Shown: positions 35,032 to 43,590, counted from the stretch's first letter. The stretch is DNA of 64,000 nt from Mycobacterium sp. 852014-52450_SCH5900713 (GCF_001667075.1 NZ_LZIL01000009.1:120853-184852), one strand, 5' to 3'. A program made the numbers and translations. Notes: generated by a model from the letters alone, not told the origin.

Positions 35032-35852
35032 TGCAGATCCAGCGCAGAACCACGACGGTCGACGGGCTGGCCACCAGCTATCTGGAAGCGGGCGACGGCG
35101 ACCCGGTGGTGCTGCTGCACGGCGGTGAGTTCGGTGCCGGCGCCGAACTCGGCTGGGAACGCAACATCGCCGCCCTCGCCGCGCGATACCGAGTGCTGGC
35201 GCCGGACCAGCTAGGCTTCGGAGAGTCGGCAAAGGTCATCGACTTCGTTGACGGACGCGGGATGCGGATCCGGCACGTGGCGCGGTTCTGCGAGCTGCTC
35301 GGCATCGCCTCGGCGCACTTCGTGGGCAACTCGATGGGCGCCATCAACTTGCTGACCGACGCCACCTCGGACGCACCCCTGCTGCCCGTCCGCACCCTGA
35401 CGATCATCTGCGGGGGCGGCGAAATTCAACAGAATCAGCACTTCGAGGCGCTACAGCAATACGACGCAACGTTGCCCGGCATGCGGCGCATCGTCGAGGC
35501 CCTGTTCCACGACCCGGGCTATCCCGCCGACGACGATTACGTGCGGCGCCGCTTTGAGTCGAGCACCGCGCCGGGGGCGTGGGAGGCCGTCGCCGCGGCC
35601 CGGTTTCGTCGCCCGGGGGCCACGCCGTCCGGCACACCCTCGAGCGCTCGAGCCTACGAGCGCATCACCGCGCCGACGCTGGTCGTCGAGGGTGGACACG
35701 ACAAGCTCCTTCCGGCCGGCTGGGCCGCGCAGATCGCCAAGGAGATCGACGGCGCCCGTTCGGTCGTGGTCGACAAGGCCGGCCACTGCCCGCAGATCGA
35801 GCAGTCAACGACGGTGAACCAGCTGCTGCTCGACTTCTTCGCCGCCGCCTAG
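35031..35852 (+). CDS. alpha/beta hydrolase (MhpC/BphD-like)
   Basis: The 273-residue hydrolase has VVLLHGGEFGAGAELGWERN, LGFGES, nucleophile Ser101 in FVGNSMGAINLL, and a catalytic His in KAGHCPQIEQ, with an acid in EGGHDKLLP. It resembles meta-cleavage hydrolases, as does the first gene of the operon (26714), so the cluster has two candidate C-C or ester hydrolases that may act on different intermediates. The ATG at 35031 overlaps the previous stop by one base, although the open frame is much longer. It is the last plus-strand gene of the operon; the multicopper oxidase gene converges 3 bp downstream. Confidence 0.85.
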   Translation: MQIQRRTTTVDGLATSYLEAGDGDPVVLLHGGEFGAGAELGWERNIAALAARYRVLAPDQLGFGESAKVIDFVDGRGMRIRHVARFCELLGIASAHFVGNSMGAINLLTDATSDAPLLPVRTLTIICGGGEIQQNQHFEALQQYDATLPGMRRIVEALFHDPGYPADDDYVRRRFESSTAPGAWEAVAAARFRRPGATPSGTPSSARAYERITAPTLVVEGGHDKLLPAGWAAQIAKEIDGARSVVVDKAGHCPQIEQSTTVNQLLLDFFAAA

Positions 35853-35854
35853 GT

Positions 35855-37495
35855 CTAGAAGACGTACTCCAGGCGGGTCTGCATGCCGGCCTCCTGGTGA
35901 TAGGTGTTGTGGCAGTGCAACATCCACACGCCGGGATTGTCGGCCACCAGCACGGCGAGCAACTTCTGCTTGGGCAGCACCATGAGGGTGTCCTTGCGCG
36001 CGCCGGGGCTGCCGTCGGGCTTGATCAGTTGGAACGTGTGGCCGTGCAGGTGCATCGGGTGATACATCATCGTGGTGTTGTCGAACGTGAGGGTGGGCCG
36101 TTCCCCCTCTCGGATGTGCAACGGTTCCGTGGCGCTGTAGGGCTTTCCGTTGATCGTCCAGTTGTATTGGGTCATGTTGCCGCCCAGCACGACCGGTAGG
36201 TCGAGTCCGGACTGGGGCCGGCCCAGATTGACGGGCGTTGTCGCCGTGAACATTTCCACCGTGCCCACCCGCCGGTTGAGTTCGGGCGGTTGAAACCCCG
36301 GATCGGGTGGGCTGCCCGCTCCGGTCGACAACAGCGCCCGCCCCACGGCATTCTTTCCTTCGGCGAGTGCGACCAGCGGAAAAACGCCGTCGGCCGCCGT
36401 CACGATGACGTCGTAGCGCTCCGCCATGCCGATGAGCAGGGCGTCGACTTGGGCCGGCACCACCGGGTAGCCGTCGGTATGGGTGACGGTCATCGAATGA
36501 CCGCCCAGCGCCACACGGAACGTGGTGTCGGAACCGGTGTTGATGAAACGGATCCGGATACGCTGGCCGGGCTTCGCGCTGAAGGTCATGGGAGCGGCGG
36601 GAACTCGGCCGTTGACCAGATAGTAGGGGTAAGCGATGTCTCCGGCGTCGCCCCCGAGCAGATCACTTCTGCCGACGCTCCCGGCTGCCGGGGTGGTCGG
36701 ACTGGTCGACGTGGTGGGGCTGGTCGACGTCGTCGAGGTTTCGCTGGTGGACGAGGTCGTCGAGGTCTCACTGGTTGTCGTGGTTGTCGTGGTGGTCGGC
36801 GGTGTTGTCGACGTGGTCTCGGGGGCGCTTGAGGGGGCGGGCTTGTTCGGGTTGGTCAGCTCGGTGTAGAGCTGCTGAGGTGACTTTCCGACACCATCGG
36901 TCCAATCATCAAGGACCACAATCCATTCGGCGTCGTAGTTACCCTCGGTGGGGTCGTCTACGATTACCGGTAGGTATAGGCCCATGTCGGCGTCCAGACC
37001 GGTGTGCGGATGGGCCCAGTAGGTGCCCGAATTCGGGACCGAGAACCGGTAGGTGAAGTCCTGGCCGGCAGGAATGTTCGGGGTGGCGGGGGCGGCACCG
37101 TCCATGTCGTTGCGCAGCGCGATGCCGTGCCAGTGCACCGAAGTCGGATGGTCGAGCCGGTTGCTCACCGTCACGACTAGTTCATCGCCGATCCTGGCGC
37201 GGATCGGCGAGCCCGGGATCGTGTTTCCGTAGGCCAGGGTGCGGACGACCGGTCCACCCAGGTCGACCTGGACCTGCTGGACGGTCAGGCTGGCGGTGAC
37301 GGTGCGGCCACTATGCGGCCGGGCGGCCTCGGCCGCGGCGATGGCCGCGGACATCTGGGCGTTGCCCGATAGCGCGGGCTTGGACTGACTGCACGCCGCC
37401 AACGCGAATCCGCCCGCGATGCCGGCGGCCATGAATCCGCGTCTGGTGAGGACCGATTTGTCGACGGGGGCGCCGGGTCTGGGTTGCACAGGCAT
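35855..37495 (-). CDS. mmcO: Tat-exported multicopper oxidase (MmcO-like) with Ser/Thr-rich insert
   Basis: The 546-residue three-domain multicopper oxidase is closely similar in my memory to M. tuberculosis MmcO (Rv0846c), a periplasmic copper-resistance oxidase. The N-terminus has a twin-arginine motif LTRRGFM (16-22) and a lipobox ending at Cys35, so it is exported folded and probably lipid-anchored. Copper ligands are complete: HWH (121-123), HPH (162-164), YHPMHLHGH and MLHCHNTYHQEAGM. About 50 residues (about 221-273) are almost only Ser, Thr, Pro and Glu; they sit in a loop after DDWTDGVGKSPQQLY and I do not recall them in MmcO. The ATG at 37495 has a GAGGAG site. The symbol is by similarity. 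Confidence 0.88.
   Translation of the reverse strand: MPVQPRPGAPVDKSVLTRRGFMAAGIAGGFALAACSQSKPALSGNAQMSAAIAAAEAARPHSGRTVTASLTVQQVQVDLGGPVVRTLAYGNTIPGSPIRARIGDELVVTVSNRLDHPTSVHWHGIALRNDMDGAAPATPNIPAGQDFTYRFSVPNSGTYWAHPHTGLDADMGLYLPVIVDDPTEGNYDAEWIVVLDDWTDGVGKSPQQLYTELTNPNKPAPSSAPETTSTTPPTTTTTTTTSETSTTSSTSETSTTSTSPTTSTSPTTPAAGSVGRSDLLGGDAGDIAYPYYLVNGRVPAAPMTFSAKPGQRIRIRFINTGSDTTFRVALGGHSMTVTHTDGYPVVPAQVDALLIGMAERYDVIVTAADGVFPLVALAEGKNAVGRALLSTGAGSPPDPGFQPPELNRRVGTVEMFTATTPVNLGRPQSGLDLPVVLGGNMTQYNWTINGKPYSATEPLHIREGERPTLTFDNTTMMYHPMHLHGHTFQLIKPDGSPGARKDTLMVLPKQKLLAVLVADNPGVWMLHCHNTYHQEAGMQTRLEYVF
36677..36833 (-). repeat. low-complexity Ser/Thr/Pro coding tract
   Basis: This stretch inside the multicopper oxidase gene encodes repeated TST, TSE and TSPTTST units. 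The DNA is built of short GTGGT, GTCGTGG and GTCGAGG repeats. It probably expanded by slippage and should be length-variable between strains. Confidence 0.75.
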
Positions 37496-37653
37496 TGATC
37501 GCTCCTCGTCGTCATAGATCTCCGGCGTCTTACACCGTGCTCGGCCGCGGGGCTCAGCGCAACCACCTACGTAGTGGATGTCGAGATTGCCGCCAGGGCC
37601 GTGCGGTCGATGACGAATCACCGCCCTCACGGCAATTTCGAAGTGCTGTTTTC

Positions 37654-38421
37654 CTAGCGGGTGTCGCCCGCCGCGCTGGAGGCCATCCAGGCGCTGAATG
37701 TGGTGGGGTAGACGACCACGTCTTCGCCGTCGATGGGGACGATGCTGCGGTCGTCGAGCACCGCACCGTAATAGCGGGCGTCATTGTCGGTGATCACCTG
37801 GCGGTCAACGCCGGTTGCGGCGAACCGAGTCCGGATGAAGTCGTCCATGCCCTGCTTCTCGGGGCCGGCGATATTGATCACCCCATTGACCGGGTCGCCG
37901 CTCGCCGCGCGGGTCACGGCCGTGGCGACATCCGCGGCGGCGATGGGCTGGAACGCCCCGTGCGGTGCGCGAACCGTGTCGCCGTCCGCCATCGAATCGG
38001 CAATGCCCTCAACGAATTCGAAGAATTGGGTCGCCCGGACGATCGAATACGGAGATCCCGATTCCACGATCTCCTTTTCCTGGGCAACTTTTGCCCGCAT
38101 GTAACCACTTTCGGCCGTCCGGTCGGCTCCCACGATCGAGAGTGCGACGTGGTGCTGCGTTCCCGCGGCTCGCTCCGCCTCGAGGAGGTTGCGGGTGGAG
38201 GTGGTGAAGAAGTTCAGGACATCGTCGTCGGCCCAGGATGGCGAGTTGGAGACGTCCACCACCGTGTGGACACCGGCGAGAGCCTCGGCGAGGCCTTCGC
38301 CGGTGATGGTGTTGACCCCCGAACTCGGCGAGGCGGGGACGGCCTCGTGTCCCAGCTCGTTGAGCTGGGCGACGACCTGCGATCCGATGAGTCCGCTGCC
38401 GCCGACGACCAGAACCTTCAT
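37654..38421 (-). CDS. NmrA-like NAD(P)-binding protein (atypical SDR)
   Basis: The 255-residue protein starts with a Rossmann motif MKVLVVGGSGLIGSQVVAQL and continues with the atypical SDR pattern (VVDVSNSPSW, HVALSIVGADR, YMRAKVAQEKEIVESGSPYSIVRATQFFEF). This group includes NmrA-like redox sensors and quinone or anthracycline-type reductases. A TTG at 38427 is in frame, but the ATG at 38421 follows GGGAGG. It is divergent from the SDR at 38570. The TTAA-type operator at 38521 lies 100 bp upstream and could affect both genes. The 3' end faces the leader of the multicopper oxidase. Confidence 0.82.
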   Translation of the reverse strand: MKVLVVGGSGLIGSQVVAQLNELGHEAVPASPSSGVNTITGEGLAEALAGVHTVVDVSNSPSWADDDVLNFFTTSTRNLLEAERAAGTQHHVALSIVGADRTAESGYMRAKVAQEKEIVESGSPYSIVRATQFFEFVEGIADSMADGDTVRAPHGAFQPIAAADVATAVTRAASGDPVNGVINIAGPEKQGMDDFIRTRFAATGVDRQVITDNDARYYGAVLDDRSIVPIDGEDVVVYPTTFSAWMASSAAGDTR

Positions 38422-38520
38422 GTGCAAACCTCCCGAGTTTCCCGATGCACTGGCCCCTCAGCATGGCGCGTGCGCGGGACGAGGGGAACCCCTAAGGCCG
38501 TACCGGCCCGCACGGGCCGC

Positions 38521-38542
38521 TTAAATCAATTGCTTGACTTAA
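38521..38542. promoter_or_regulatory. TTAAnTCAA-N4-TTGAnTTAA operator, site 1
   Basis: This 22-bp palindrome has 9-base half-sites that pair at eight positions. It lies 27 bp upstream of the SDR start at 38570. The 22-mer at 40201-40222, upstream of the TetR gene, differs at one base only. A repeated palindrome upstream of a regulator and a nearby enzyme is strong evidence for an operator of that TetR. Confidence 0.8.
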
Positions 38543-38569
38543 CGCGCTCGCCGCCGATTAACTCATCGG

Positions 38570-39388
38570 GTGGTCAACGAATTGGATGGCAAGGTTGCCA
38601 TCGTCACCGGCGGTGCGTCCGGCATCGGTCGCGGAATAGTGGAACGGTTCGTGGCCGAGGGGTCGCGAGTCGTCATCGCCGACATCGAGACCGACCGGGG
38701 AGAGGAGCTGGCCGCAGCGTTGGGCGCCGGCGCCGCGTTTCGGCGCACGGACGTCTCCGATCCCGAACAGGTCGGGGCGCTGATCGCCACCGCCGTCGAG
38801 AAATTCGGCGGTCTGCACGTCATGGTGAACAACGCCGGCATCTCGAGCCCGCTGCGCCCTCTGCTCGACGACGACCTGACCGATTTCCACCGGGTGATGG
38901 GGGTCAACGTCCTGGGAGTGATGGCCGGTACCCGAGATGCCGCCCGGCACATGGCCGAATCCGGGGGCGGATCGATCATCAACCTGACGTCGATCGGCGG
39001 CATCCAGGCTGGCGGCGGGGTGATGATCTACCGGGCATCCAAAGCCGCGGTCATCCAGTTCACCAAGTCCGCGGCAATTGAGTTGGCGCGCCACGAAGTT
39101 CGGGTCAATGCCATCGCGCCGGGCAGCATCCCCACGCCGATCCTGGCTTCGTCGGCGGTCGACGTGGACCCCGATGAGCTCGCGCGGTTCGAAGCGCGGA
39201 TTCGCCAGGGAATGCGGGACGACCGGCCACTGAAGCGGGAGGGCACTCCCGAGGACGTCGCCGAGGCGGCGCTGTACTTCGCCACCGATCGGTCCCGCTA
39301 TGTCACCGGGGCCGTGCTACCGGTAGACGGGGGGACATCCGCCGGGAAGGTGATTCGCCCACGCAACGAGTCGCGCAAGGGTGAGTGA
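38570..39388 (+). CDS. short-chain dehydrogenase/reductase
   Basis: This 272-residue classical SDR has VAIVTGGASGIGRGIV (10-25), NNAGISS, NLTSIGG and the catalytic YRASK. The C-terminal YVTGAVLPVDGG is typical. It probably oxidises or reduces a secondary alcohol or ketone with NAD(P). The GTG at 38570 is chosen; the ATG two codons into the frame is too close to differ. The operator at 38521 lies just upstream and is shared with the TetR-led P450 operon. This SDR is therefore probably co-induced with that operon although it is separated from it by a PAS protein on the other strand. Confidence 0.88.
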   Translation: MVNELDGKVAIVTGGASGIGRGIVERFVAEGSRVVIADIETDRGEELAAALGAGAAFRRTDVSDPEQVGALIATAVEKFGGLHVMVNNAGISSPLRPLLDDDLTDFHRVMGVNVLGVMAGTRDAARHMAESGGGSIINLTSIGGIQAGGGVMIYRASKAAVIQFTKSAAIELARHEVRVNAIAPGSIPTPILASSAVDVDPDELARFEARIRQGMRDDRPLKREGTPEDVAEAALYFATDRSRYVTGAVLPVDGGTSAGKVIRPRNESRKGE

Positions 39389-39396
39389 GGGTGACG

Positions 39397-40041
39397 TCAT
39401 GGCCCTTCGGCGGGATGTCCGGCGTGGGTTTCGAGCCGTAGCTTGGCCAGTGCCTCCGCGCGCTTAAGGTCTTCCACGCCAGCACTTTCCATGATCACGC
39501 TGTGGGAATGCGCCAGCACGCTGAGCACAGCCTCGAGGGGAAGGTCGGGGAACTGGCGCCCCAGCACCTCGGCAGCGCTCCTCAACTCGAGCAGTTTCGG
39601 ATACGCGCGGTCGGTGGGCGCCGGCGGCACGACGCGGGTGATGTCCTGGGCATGCTGCAGCACGGCAACGGTCTTCTTGCCCTCTTTGATCGGGGAATTC
39701 ACCGGCGTCCAAACCTTGTAGACGAACTCGCCCGGATTCCGCCAGTCGGGAATGTCATACCGCTGCACCCCCAGCCAATGCCGGATCCCGCGACGAAGGA
39801 CCAACTCCAGCGACGCGGAAGCGTTGGCAACTCCGTCCGCTTCCGGATCGCGCGGGTTATCCGGGAAGACGTCGAACAGCTGGTGGCCGAGCAGGCCCTC
39901 CCGCGGGTGTCCCGACACGCGCTCGCAGGCCGGGTTCACCGCGCGGATGCGCAAATCCGCATCGGTCAACAGGTAGGGAGCCCACTTCGACTGAAACCAC
40001 GCCGATTCCTCGATCGCCGAGACCCGGCTGGCTGACAACAT
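39397..40041 (-). CDS. PAS-domain protein
   Basis: The 214-residue protein has an N-terminal PAS domain (LLTDADLRIRAVNPACERVSGHPREGLLGHQLFDVFPDNP, about 24-63) followed by the rest of the fold to about 135. A helical C-terminus (PLEAVLSVLAHSHSVIMESAG, then EALAKLRLE) resembles small mycobacterial dimerisation helices. No kinase, cyclase or DNA-binding domain is attached, so it is a stand-alone sensor or scaffold whose partner is unknown. It lies between two genes sharing the TTAA operator but on the opposite strand. The 207-bp region upstream of it holds operator site 40201 for the divergent TetR operon. Confidence 0.8.
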   Translation of the reverse strand: MLSASRVSAIEESAWFQSKWAPYLLTDADLRIRAVNPACERVSGHPREGLLGHQLFDVFPDNPRDPEADGVANASASLELVLRRGIRHWLGVQRYDIPDWRNPGEFVYKVWTPVNSPIKEGKKTVAVLQHAQDITRVVPPAPTDRAYPKLLELRSAAEVLGRQFPDLPLEAVLSVLAHSHSVIMESAGVEDLKRAEALAKLRLETHAGHPAEGP

Positions 40042-40200
40042 CCCTACCCCCGCAATGATTCACCGTCCTGACACCGCCACGTTGCCGCCGCGCAAGAAGC
40101 CATCGTCACCCAGCGGAGCGACTAGGGGCGAGGGACCTTTGTCACCGGTTGGCCGCTATGTGGCACCGAAGTGGAGAGCGCCGAACTAGACTTTCCCGAA

Positions 40201-40222
40201 TTAAATCAATCGCTTGACTTAA
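40201..40222. promoter_or_regulatory. TTAAnTCAA-N4-TTGAnTTAA operator, site 2
   Basis: This 22-bp palindrome is almost identical to that at 38521 (one base differs, in the central spacer). It lies 26 bp upstream of the TetR start at 40249. It supports autoregulation of the TetR and control of the operon that follows. Confidence 0.82.
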
Positions 40223-40248
40223 TCGCCGGCCCGCGGTTGACTAACCGG

Positions 40249-40914
40249 GTGACCACCATCGGCCGGACGGTTCGCACGGAGCGGGCCAGCTCCACCCAGG
40301 AAGCGATCCTGGTCGCGGCCGAGCGGTTGTACGCCGAGCACGGCATGTTCGCGGTATCGAATCGGCAGGTGAGCGAGGCCGCCGGGCAGGGCAATAACGC
40401 CGCCGTGGGCTACCACTTCGGCACCAAGGCCGACCTGGTGCGCGCGATCGAACAGAAGCACCGCTTGCCGGTCGAGCGGCTGCGCGAGCAGATGGTGAGC
40501 GAGCTACGCGAATCGGGTGGTTCGACCGAGATGAGGGACTGGGTGGCGTGCCTGGTGCGCCCGCTCACCGATCACCTCGAAGTGCTCGGCAACCCCACCT
40601 GGTACGCGCGTTTCGCGGCGCAGGCGATGACCGATCCCGCGTACTACAACATCATCGTCAAGGGCGCCCTCAGCTCACCGTCGCTGGTTCAGGTCGTCGA
40701 GGGCATCAACCGCTGTCTGCCCGACCTGCCGGCCGAAGTGCATTTCGAACGAAACATCATGGCCCGCAACCTGTTGATGCACACTTGCGCCGATCGGGAA
40801 CGAGCGCTTGCCGGGGGTGCCTCGCCCCCCCAGCGATCCTGGCGGGCCGCCGCATCCGGTCTCATCGACGCGATCGTCGGCCTGTGGCTGGCGCCCGTGA
40901 CGCCGTACGAGTGA
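40249..40914 (+). CDS. TetR family regulator heading the P450 operon
   Basis: This 221-residue TetR protein has an N-terminal HTH (EAILVAAERLYAEHGMFAVSNRQVSEAAGQGNNAAVGYHFGTKADLVRAIEQKH). The open frame runs to 40171, but the GTG at 40249 is chosen because the operator at 40201-40222 would otherwise lie inside the coding region. It is followed after 11 bp by ferredoxin and P450 genes, and all nine genes to 50179 are on this strand with gaps of at most 45 bp. It probably represses this operon, itself and the SDR at 38570. The ligand is presumably a pathway intermediate, perhaps a CoA ester. Confidence 0.88.
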   Translation: MTTIGRTVRTERASSTQEAILVAAERLYAEHGMFAVSNRQVSEAAGQGNNAAVGYHFGTKADLVRAIEQKHRLPVERLREQMVSELRESGGSTEMRDWVACLVRPLTDHLEVLGNPTWYARFAAQAMTDPAYYNIIVKGALSSPSLVQVVEGINRCLPDLPAEVHFERNIMARNLLMHTCADRERALAGGASPPQRSWRAAASGLIDAIVGLWLAPVTPYE

Positions 40915-40925
40915 AGGGTCTGCAG

Positions 40926-41120
40926 ATGAAAGTGACTGTCGACCAAGACGTCTGCGCTTCGTCGGGAAACTGCGTGATGAACGCCCCCGAGGTGTTCGAC
41001 CAGCGCGACGACGACGGTGTCGTCGTTCTGCTCAACCCCAATCCATCATCCGAACAGGCCGAGGGCGCACGGCGAGCCGCCGCGGCGTGCCCCGCGCTGG
41101 CCATTCACATCGAGGAATGA
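40926..41120 (+). CDS. 3Fe-4S-type ferredoxin (P450 partner)
   Basis: This 64-residue ferredoxin has three cluster cysteines, Cys10, Cys16 and Cys55 (CASSGNC and ACPALAI). This is the three-cysteine pattern of the 3Fe-4S (or single-cluster) ferredoxins encoded beside mycobacterial and streptomycete P450 genes. The ATG at 40926 follows the TetR gene, and the P450 ATG is 1 bp after its stop, so it is almost certainly the electron donor to that P450. No ferredoxin reductase gene is in the cluster. Confidence 0.92.
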   Translation: MKVTVDQDVCASSGNCVMNAPEVFDQRDDDGVVVLLNPNPSSEQAEGARRAAAACPALAIHIEE

Positions 41121-41121
41121 C

Positions 41122-42369
41122 ATGTCAGAGACGCTGACGAACACTTCTGCGGCCGAGGTGGCCCCCGAAATCCCCGATTATCCGATGCCGAGGCAGGCGG
41201 GCTGCCCCTTCGCCCCGCCGCCGGGCGTCATGGCGCTGGCCGACGCGCGACCGCTGTCCCGAGTCCGGATCTGGGACGGCAGCACACCGTGGCTCGTCAC
41301 CGGCTACGAGCAAGTGCGGGAGCTGTTCTCGGATTCGCGGGTCAGTGTCGACGACCGGCTGCCCGGGTTTCCGCACTGGAATGCGGGCATGTTGTCCACC
41401 GTGCACAAGCGTCCGCGATCGGTTTTCACCGCCGACGGGGAAGAGCACACCCGATTTCGGCGCATGTTGTCGAAACCGTTCACGTTCAAGCGGGTTGAAG
41501 GGTTGCGTCCGACCATTCAGCAGATCACCGACGACCACATCGACGCGATGCTGGCCGGACCCCGCCCCGCCGACCTGGTCACCGCGTTGGCGCTGCCCGT
41601 CCCGTCCCTGGTGATCAGCCAGCTGCTCGGCGTTCCGTACGAAGACGCCGACATGTTCCAGCACCACGCCAACGTCGGCCTCGCGCGTTATGCGACGGGC
41701 GAAGACACCGTCAAGGGCGCCATGAGCCTGCACAAGTACCTTGCGCAGCTGGTCGAGGCCAAGTTGGAGAACCCGGCTGAGGACGCGGTTTCCGACCTTG
41801 CCGAGCGGGTGAAAGCCGGTGAGCTCAGCGTGAAAGAGGCCGCCCAGCTGGGCACCGGTCTGCTGATCGCCGGGCACGAGACCACCTCGAACATGATCGG
41901 ACTCGGGGTGCTAGCGCTGCTGGTGAACCCGGACCAGCTGGCAGTCATCCGCGATGCCGAGGATCCCAAGGTCGTCGCCAGCGCGGTCGAGGAATTGTTG
42001 CGCTACCTCAGCATCATTCAGAACGGCCAGCGCCGCGTCGCGCTCGAGGACATCCATATCGCCGGGGAGACGATCCGTGCCGGCGAAGGCATCATCATCG
42101 ACTTGGCCCCGGCCAACTGGGATCCGCACGCGTTCGCCGAACCCGATCGGCTCTACCTGCACCGCTCGGGGGCCGACCGCAACGTCGCCTTCGGCTATGG
42201 CCGGCATCAGTGCGTGGGGCAGCAGCTCGCCCGCGCCGAGCTGCAGATCGTCTACCGCACCCTGTTGCGCCGCGTGCCCACGCTGGAACTCGCCGTCCCG
42301 GTCGAGGACGTACCCCTCAAGGACGACCGGCTCGCCTACGGCGTCTACGAACTTCCGGTGACCTGGTAG
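41122..42369 (+). CDS. cytochrome P450
   Basis: The 415-residue soluble P450 has all core motifs: I-helix AGHETTS (250-256) with the acid/alcohol pair replaced by Glu-Thr-Thr, ExxR (EELLRY, 291-294), and the heme loop FGYGRHQCVGQQLA with proximal Cys364. It hydroxylates an unactivated C-H bond using electrons from the adjacent ferredoxin. The length and motifs fit bacterial class I P450s; I cannot assign a CYP family by eye. It is third in the TetR-led operon, so its substrate is probably the compound whose later intermediates the CoA-transferase, crotonase and SDR handle. Confidence 0.93.
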   Translation: MSETLTNTSAAEVAPEIPDYPMPRQAGCPFAPPPGVMALADARPLSRVRIWDGSTPWLVTGYEQVRELFSDSRVSVDDRLPGFPHWNAGMLSTVHKRPRSVFTADGEEHTRFRRMLSKPFTFKRVEGLRPTIQQITDDHIDAMLAGPRPADLVTALALPVPSLVISQLLGVPYEDADMFQHHANVGLARYATGEDTVKGAMSLHKYLAQLVEAKLENPAEDAVSDLAERVKAGELSVKEAAQLGTGLLIAGHETTSNMIGLGVLALLVNPDQLAVIRDAEDPKVVASAVEELLRYLSIIQNGQRRVALEDIHIAGETIRAGEGIIIDLAPANWDPHAFAEPDRLYLHRSGADRNVAFGYGRHQCVGQQLARAELQIVYRTLLRRVPTLELAVPVEDVPLKDDRLAYGVYELPVTW

Positions 42370-42414
42370 CCCGCAGGTCACTACTGTGAAAATGCCGATC
42401 CGAATGGAGGGTCA

Positions 42415-43590
42415 ATGATGACGACTCACACAAGCACCGTTTCGCTTTACCCACCCGAAGGCTTCGGCGCCCCGAAGGACCGGCGCGGTCACGCCTCTGG
42501 CGCGGAAATCGGCCTGCCGGCGGGAACCGTGGTGTTCTCCGCGGACAATCACATCTCTCTGGCGGACGACATCTTCTACCAACGCTTTCCGGACGATCTC
42601 AAGGACAAGGCGCCGCGAATCTGGTACGAGGATGGCGCCTACCAGGTCGGCCGCAAGGGACAGTCGTTCCTGCCGGGTGACTTCAGCGCGGTGCTGATGC
42701 AGTACGACGACTTGCCCGGGGCGGCGAGCACCAACATCGACGCCCGCATCCAGGAGCTGCACGACGACGGGGTCGACAAGGAGTTGGCCTTCCCCAACGC
42801 GATTTTGGCGCTCTTCCACTACCCGGACAAGGATCTGCGTGAGCTCGCGTTCCGGATCTACAACGAGTACATCGCCGAACTCCAGGAGCGCTCCAACGGC
42901 CATTTCTACGGCGCCGGGCTGATCAACTGGTGGGACCCGCAGGGCACGCGCAAGACCCTGGAGGAACTGAAGTCGTTGGGCCTCAAGACCTTCCTGATGC
43001 CGCTGAATCCCGGCAAGGGTGATGACGGTAACCCGATCGACTACTCCAGCACCTCCATGAGGCCGGTCTGGGACGAGATCGAGGCCGCCGGTCTTCCGAT
43101 TACGCACCACATCGGGGAAACGCCGCCGAAGAGCCCGACCGAGTTCAACAGCGTCGTCGTCGGAATGATGATCAACATCGATGGCTTCCGGGAGACCTTC
43201 TCCAAGTACATCTTTGGCGGCATACTCGACGACCACCCGGGCCTGCGGATCGGTTGGTTCGAGGGCGGCATCGCCTGGGTCCCGTGGGCCCTGCAGGACG
43301 CCGAGCACCTGGTGGCCTCATACCAGCACATGTTCAACCGCCCGTTGCAGCATGATGTGCGGTACTACTGGGACAATCACATGAGCGCGTCGTTCATGGT
43401 CGACCCGCTCGGTCTGCAGCTGATCGACAAGATCGGTGTGGACAAGGTGATGTGGTCCAGCGACTACCCGCACAACGAAAGCACTTACGGCTATTCGGAG
43501 AAGTCACTGGCCGCCGTCGTCGATGCTGTCGGGCCCGCGGATGCGGCGAAAATCGTGAGCGGCAATGTCACCAAGTTCCTGGGCTTGTAG
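42415..43590 (+). CDS. amidohydrolase-2 family protein
   Basis: The 391-residue TIM-barrel protein is of the amidohydrolase_2 / ACMSD-like group: VVFSADNHISLADD near residue 43, ITHHIGETP, WFEGGIAWVPWALQDAEH and WSSDYPHNESTYGYS. It is more distant from the two paralogues at 11871 and 60655 than they are from each other. Start codons ATG 42415 and 42418 are adjacent, behind GGAGGG. Family reactions are hydrolysis or non-oxidative decarboxylation; the reaction here is unknown. The 45-bp gap after the P450 is the largest in the operon, so an internal promoter is possible. Confidence 0.84.
   Translation: MMTTHTSTVSLYPPEGFGAPKDRRGHASGAEIGLPAGTVVFSADNHISLADDIFYQRFPDDLKDKAPRIWYEDGAYQVGRKGQSFLPGDFSAVLMQYDDLPGAASTNIDARIQELHDDGVDKELAFPNAILALFHYPDKDLRELAFRIYNEYIAELQERSNGHFYGAGLINWWDPQGTRKTLEELKSLGLKTFLMPLNPGKGDDGNPIDYSSTSMRPVWDEIEAAGLPITHHIGETPPKSPTEFNSVVVGMMINIDGFRETFSKYIFGGILDDHPGLRIGWFEGGIAWVPWALQDAEHLVASYQHMFNRPLQHDVRYYWDNHMSASFMVDPLGLQLIDKIGVDKVMWSSDYPHNESTYGYSEKSLAAVVDAVGPADAAKIVSGNVTKFLGL

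Noticed and set aside
37496..37653. Copper-responsive (RicR or CsoR) box upstream of the multicopper oxidase
   Set aside because: No convincing inverted repeat of the expected type was found. CTACGTAG at 37567 is symmetric but too short to assign.
40171..40248. Longer N-terminus for the TetR at 40249
   Set aside because: It would place the repeated operator inside the gene and adds sequence unlike any TetR N-terminus.
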